NCBI GenBank assembly: GCA_003118195.1
Contig: BEXV01006503.1
Span: forward strand, 1-10,721
Origin: Hemicentrotus pulcherrimus
Taxonomy: Eukaryota; Echinodermata; Echinoidea; Camarodonta; Strongylocentrotidae
Reading direction: 5' to 3'
Length of the DNA stretch: 10,721 bases
The notes beneath the pieces are model-generated. The model was not told the DNA's origin and did not search any database. It was given only the letters and a program-made list of their open reading frames with translations. Position 1 is the stretch's first letter. The number at the start of each line of letters is the position of its first letter. A program made the position numbers and the translations under genes. Positions 7,349 to 10,721 of the stretch are shown here, piece by piece.

Positions 7349-7678
7349 CTAATCCAAACAATGTGGGAGTTCGGCTCGTGGGTGGATCCAACAGTTCTGA
7401 AGGCAGAGTGGAGATCAGCTACAGCGGCACCTGGGGAACAGTTTGCGACGATGGCTGGGATTTGCTAGATGCAAAGGTCGTATGCAGAATGTTGGGATTT
7501 GGCAACGCCTCAACTACACCAGGTTCAGCACAGTTTGGCGAGGGGTCCGGTGAAATCTTTCTGTCTCATGTCGGGTGCGATGGCACGGAAGACAATCTTG
7601 CGGACTGCGCACATCTAGGGTTCAGAGTGCACAACTGCCAACATAAAGAAGACGCTGGGGTCACATGTCTGTTAGGAG
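7349..7678 (+). CDS. SRCR domain exon 4 (intact)
   Basis: A 330-base phase 1-1 exon from tttcgttatag to the donor gtacaa encodes ANPNNVG, then VRLVGGSNSSEGRVEISYSGTW and an SRCR domain with six cysteines (TVC, VVC, VGC, ADC, HNC, VTC). It is the most canonical copy: GTVCDDGWDLLDAKVVCRMLGFG keeps the acidic pair after the first cysteine, and GTEDNLADC keeps the acidic Glu-Asp seen in metal-binding SRCR domains. Two N-glycosylation sequons are visible (NSS before the GRVEI strand and NAS after LGFG). It is clearly more diverged from exons 2 and 3 than they are from each other. It is the last intact SRCR module before the Ig exons; its 3' junction base pairs in frame with the Ig exon at 9150 to give a Glu codon. 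Confidence 0.93.
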
Positions 7679-8069
7679 GTACAATGATTCACTATTTATT
7701 TTGCTTATTGCATCCAGTATGCATTATTGATTCAACTATTCAAATTGACGTGAAAATGGACACAATGGATAGAATGAATTGCTTACACTGATGTTGTTAA
7801 TGATAGCTTTATTCCAAAATTCCAAAAGAAATCTCACCAAAATTCACATTAAACATGAATACGCGTATACCCGACAACGAAATCAAAGACAGTAAATACT
7901 ATAAAGCGTTTACCAATTAAGTTGAAGTTAGTGCAAAAGGTGAGAAATGAAGAATAATAACATGACTTCAGTTACTTTCTTTTCACTCGCTTCCATGCCA
8001 TATTCAAAATAATATTCGTAAAAGACATATGACAAAATACACACCCAGCGCGCAAAACCAATCACGCAC
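7679..8069 (+). other. Intron sequence before the truncated SRCR exon
   Basis: A/T-rich, no repeat or coding segment recognised. The first half of an SRCR domain would be expected in the 110-130 bases before 8070, but no VRLVGG or GRVEV remnant is visible. Confidence 0.5.
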
Positions 8070-8277
8070 ACTGTATATAGACAATTAGGATTTGATGGGA
8101 CATTAGCTGCTCTACCCCAAGCAAGATTTGGTCAAGGTTCTGGTGAAGTCTTGCTGGAAGGTGTTTAGTGCATTGGAACAGAAACCAGTCTCATAGATTG
8201 CAATCATTGGATTAGACTCCATAATTGCGGGCACAAGGAAGATGCCGGCGTCTCATGCATACATGCAGCTCATGAAG
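8070..8277 (+). pseudogene. 5'-truncated SRCR exon with stop codon and lost cysteine
   Basis: Similarity begins in the middle of the domain: TVYRQLGFDG, where Tyr replaces the conserved cysteine of VVCRQLGF, then FGQGSGEVLLEG, an in-frame TAG at 8166-8168 just before the cysteine, then CIGTETSLIDC, HNCGHKEDAGVSC, and a phase-1 donor (gtaaaa at 8278). The N-terminal third of the domain (VRLVGG, GRVEV, first cysteine) and its acceptor are missing. The amino acids differ noticeably from exons 1-4 (CIGTETSLIDC against CDGTEDNLADC), so it belongs to another SRCR lineage and is not a recent copy. With no acceptor seen, the splicing machinery would probably pass over it; joining exon 4 straight to the Ig exon keeps the frame. 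Confidence 0.85.
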
Positions 8278-9149
8278 GTAAAATCGCTTCTACACATAGT
8301 ATTAATAACATTATTTTGACCAAGGCTGGTGTATCTTACCAGGTGCTCTTAAATACTCTGCATCATATAAAAGAAAAACAGTTTCACGAATTGTCTCTGT
8401 AGTCAAACAATTCACAGCATGGAAAGATTTTATCAAAATTTTAATTAATGGTCAGATGGTAAATACAATCCATCAAATATTTGAGTAGGTTCTTTACTAG
8501 ATCTAATTACCTGTACAAATTTTCCATTTGTCATGGTTACTTCTGACATATATATTTCTCTAGTATTGTTGTCCATGACATACTTTACCTCTATCATTTT
8601 TATCTATTATATTTTTACCCCTGACATTCTTTTGATACACAATACCATCATGTGGTCCAAAATATAAATCGTTCAAGACATGATACAGAAATTGTCAGAG
8701 GAAAAAAGAAAAAAATGAACAGAAAATGCTTCGAAGATTTTCATAATTGAAGACGGCTTCTGAAAAGCGCTTTTTTATGTAAGCTAGTTGACAAACATTG
8801 GCGTAAACATGTCAATATTATACCTGCCCTTAACCCCCGAACTTCTTTTTACCAGGTCTATCATTTTTTTCTCTTGAATGGATTAAATGTCGAATTTCGG
8901 ATTGTTACTGTACAGGTCAATTGAAGATACAACTAAAGTGACGAAAGTAACTCCCCTGTAATAAAACTCACACATCTAGCCTTTCAAAATATCTATTTTA
9001 GGACATTGGTACTCCTAGGCGAAAACATTTTATAAATGCATTGGCTACCATCATATGTAAACTTTGAAAAGCAGGAAAATATTGTTTTTTTAATCTGGGG
9101 TAACATGGGTTACATCTTTTAAACGATTACTGTTTTTCTCCCGCCACAG
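8278..9149 (+). other. Intron before the Ig-like exon
   Basis: An 872-base A/T-rich stretch ending in the strong acceptor tttttctcccgccacag. No coding segment or repeat family was recognised. A gene boundary here cannot be fully excluded, though no polyadenylation/promoter pair stands out. Confidence 0.45.
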
Positions 9150-9464
9150 AGTCACCAGTGGGTTTAAACCTTGTAACCGAGAGCGAAGGGTCAGCAATCA
9201 ACTCCAGGTTTCTCAAGGTCAGAGCTGGTGTCAATACGACGATAAGATGCCTAGCCAATGATACATCAGTGTATCTCCAGTGGTATCCCGACTGTTCTGA
9301 TCTTTCTTACCACCCATGCAATGAAGGTGCTCTACAGAACGATGGCCGTACATTGTCATTTACCCCAAGAGCGAGTCAAGATGGAACCATCCTAACATGC
9401 CGAATAGAGAACACGTATGAAGCACAAGGAAATATTAATACCTCGATTACATTACAGGTAGAAG
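9150..9464 (+). CDS. Ig-like domain exon
   Basis: A 315-base phase 1-1 exon between a strong pyrimidine-rich acceptor and the donor gtgtgt encodes about 105 residues. The pattern fits an immunoglobulin-like domain: a B-strand cysteine in NTTIRCLAND, a C-strand Trp in YLQWYPDC, then GRTLSFTPRASQDGTILTC with the F-strand cysteine in TILTCRIEN, and a closing strand TSITLQVE. Two further cysteines (YPDC and HPCNEG) lie between the Trp and the second half and could form an additional disulfide. Three N-glycosylation sequons are visible (NTT, NDT, NTS). There is no hydrophobic segment, so the module is extracellular. Ig domains in such receptors act as spacers or bind ligands; which applies here is unknown. 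It follows the SRCR exons in the same phase, suggesting one mosaic protein. Confidence 0.8.
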
Positions 9465-10333
9465 GTGTGTTTTTTGTAAATTCACTTTCTCTTACTTTTG
9501 AATTGAAAATTTTACTGATTCACGTACAACGTGTATTATATAGATTGCAGTTACATGTTTTCTTATCGTATTATGCTTAACTGTACTCTTAGCCGTATTA
9601 TATTGTAATATATTGTTAATTCAATGTCATTTTCATAGAAAATGTTAGTATTGTAAAGATTATGTCAAGTATTTGTCCAATGCATTGAAATATGTATGTG
9701 TTATTGTATTTAATGTTAAGCACATTTAGGTGTATTATGTAATGTGGTATATGAATGTAACATTTGATTCATTCATTAATACTGTTTGTGCAAAAACTTT
9801 TTTTTCTTGATGAATGTCTATGTCTTGCCAAAAACGTTTACCTAAAATTGATTTATGTAAATGCAGAAAAAAGAGTTGCATTTGCCGCATATGCGTACAC
9901 AATTTTTTTTCTTCTAAAAATCTATTTTGTACCAATAAGGACGTATCACCTGCCAATAGGTTTCTCAATCAAAGAATCTCAGTCGCCTGATGCTTTTAAA
10001 AGCATGTTCAAAGCAGTAAGTCCTGCACAAAATTAATCTAACTTGTTACTATATTTATTTTTAATATATTATGTTGTACTTTGTCATGTCTATGTAATCC
10101 TCATATTATATTTATTGTTGAATTCCATATCTTCTTTAAGTCGGCAGCTTATAAAGGTCACTCTCTGTCAGTTACTACTTACCAAGCAACTGGTATATCT
10201 TTTTTAAAATGTATATACATGTATTCTATTATTGTGATGTGACAATGTACAATATATATGTATGTTTGCTTTTTTTTGATTGATTATGTGAAATCAAATT
10301 GAATTTTTTTTCTTTCTCTTTCTTCTTTCGCAG
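9465..10333 (+). other. Intron between the two Ig-type exons
   Basis: An 869-base very A/T-rich intron ending in the pyrimidine-rich acceptor tctttcttctttcgcag. Open frames at 9764-10036 (+) and 9735-9968 (-) are rich in Phe, Leu and Ile from T runs, have no family resemblance and are not annotated as genes. Confidence 0.6.
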
Positions 10334-10639
10334 TATGTGTACAGCATCTTGCGATTGTCAGAAACGACTCATTTGAATCTACCGTCGATGGTCAGAGTGC
10401 ATTGAGCTGTCAAACCAATACCAGTTACTTAAATCTGACATCGTCATCACTCTTCTTTAACATATCTTACCAGGATGGGAGAGGAAATGAAAATACGAGA
10501 GCTTCATGGGAAAATGCCGGAGCATTACATTTTGCTAGCTACAAACTTGATTCAAACTTCAGCTCCCTGTCCTGTTGTGTGTCAATGACCTCTGTATGTC
10601 CAGGGGTTTGCTCGGAAGAATACGTCAAGGAACTTAATG
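10334..10639 (+). CDS. Extracellular cysteine- and sequon-rich exon, probably Ig-like
   Basis: A 306-base phase 1-1 exon from a strong acceptor to the consensus donor gtaagg encodes about 102 residues. The frame is set by continuity with the Ig exon (junction codon Val). SALSCQTN looks like an Ig B strand and SSLSCCVSM like an F strand, about 60 residues apart as in an Ig fold, but no clear core Trp is found between them (FFNISYQDG fills the C-strand place). The end, SVCPGVCSEEY, adds two cysteines. Five N-glycosylation sequons occur (NDS, NTS, NLT, NIS, NFS). I place it as a diverged Ig-like domain with limited confidence; it could be a different small disulfide-rich fold. It most likely continues the ectodomain. 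Confidence 0.7.
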
Positions 10640-10711
10640 GTAAGGGATACAACACGAATTTCTAAATTTAACCGCTGTTTAGAGTAACTTTCACTGCTCT
10701 TTTACCGACAG
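10640..10711 (+). other. Short 72-base intron with a good acceptor
   Basis: A consensus gtaagg donor is followed 72 bases on by a pyrimidine-rich ctgctcttttaccgacag. In-frame stops occur if it is read through (the TAA at 10663-10665), which supports splicing here. Confidence 0.5.
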
Positions 10712-10721
10712 CATTAAATAA
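10712..10721 (+). CDS. First bases of a probable next exon, cut by the window end
   Basis: The ten bases after the acceptor read, with the phase-1 G of the previous exon, as Ala-Leu-Asn and an incomplete codon. The exon cannot be identified from so little; it would continue the ectodomain or lead to the membrane anchor. Confidence 0.4.

Larger units (their letters stand above)
3158..10721 (+). other. Partial multi-exon gene: SRCR repeats followed by Ig-like domains
   Basis: This is the extent of one inferred gene on the + strand, open at both ends. Intact exons are 4388-4720, 6322-6654, 7349-7678, 9150-9464 and 10334-10639, with disrupted or relic SRCR exons at 3158-3661, 4000-4044 and 8070-8277. 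Every intact exon starts after an AG and ends before a GT, both in phase 1, so all are symmetric 1-1 modules. Joined, they encode SRCR-SRCR-SRCR-Ig-Ig-like with junction residues Ala, Ala, Glu and Val. The expected product is a secreted or membrane-anchored extracellular recognition protein; the anchor, if any, lies beyond the window. The grouping of SRCR and Ig exons into one transcript is inferred from strand, phase and spacing. The introns could instead hide a gene boundary, for example in the 872-base gap before the Ig exon. Confidence 0.65.

Noticed and set aside
8510..8680. Recurring catgacat/ctgacat motifs as a minisatellite
   Set aside because: Spacing is irregular and similarity does not extend beyond six or seven bases.
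9735..10036. Open frames on both strands in the intron between the Ig-type exons
   Set aside because: Phe/Leu/Ile-rich translations of T and A runs with no recognisable family and no phase-1 splice context.

Overview
The window looks like animal nuclear DNA, most likely from an echinoderm (sea urchin or relative). This is an inference. It rests on A/T-rich intronic DNA with GT-AG introns, GA microsatellites, and a run of scavenger receptor cysteine-rich (SRCR) domains. Each domain is encoded by one exon and has a six-cysteine pattern. Large SRCR families of this kind are well known in sea urchins. All recognisable coding sequence is on the + strand.

Layout. 1-1465 is non-coding and holds two purine-rich GA tracts. 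1466-1696 is an open segment with tyrosine motifs; it may be the last coding exon (cytoplasmic tail) of an upstream gene, followed by a possible 3'UTR and an AATAAA at 2082. From 3158 to the window end lies part of one gene: SRCR exon 1 (3158-3661, broken by a small inverted-repeat transposon), a 14-codon relic of another SRCR exon (4000-4044), intact SRCR exon 2 (4388-4720), intact SRCR exon 3 (6322-6654), intact SRCR exon 4 (7349-7678), a 5'-truncated SRCR exon with a stop codon (8070-8277), an Ig-like exon (9150-9464), a second cysteine- and sequon-rich extracellular exon (10334-10639), and a probable acceptor for a further exon at 10712.

Every intact exon begins and ends in phase 1. They can therefore be joined, skipped or duplicated without changing frame. 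Joining the intact ones gives an extracellular chain SRCR-SRCR-SRCR-Ig-Ig-like, linked by short segments such as CYSG-AHPNPFQ. No signal peptide or transmembrane segment was recognised, so both ends of the gene lie outside what can be seen. The likely role is a secreted or cell-surface recognition receptor; this follows from domain family only.

The most interesting points are: the transposon inserted in an SRCR exon, which also supplies a phase-compatible splice acceptor; traces of exon birth, decay and sequence homogenisation between neighbouring exons; a conserved VEVLxxxxW-type motif known for bacterial binding in DMBT1; and an array of short palindromes, about 20 bp apart, in the intron between SRCR exons 2 and 3.
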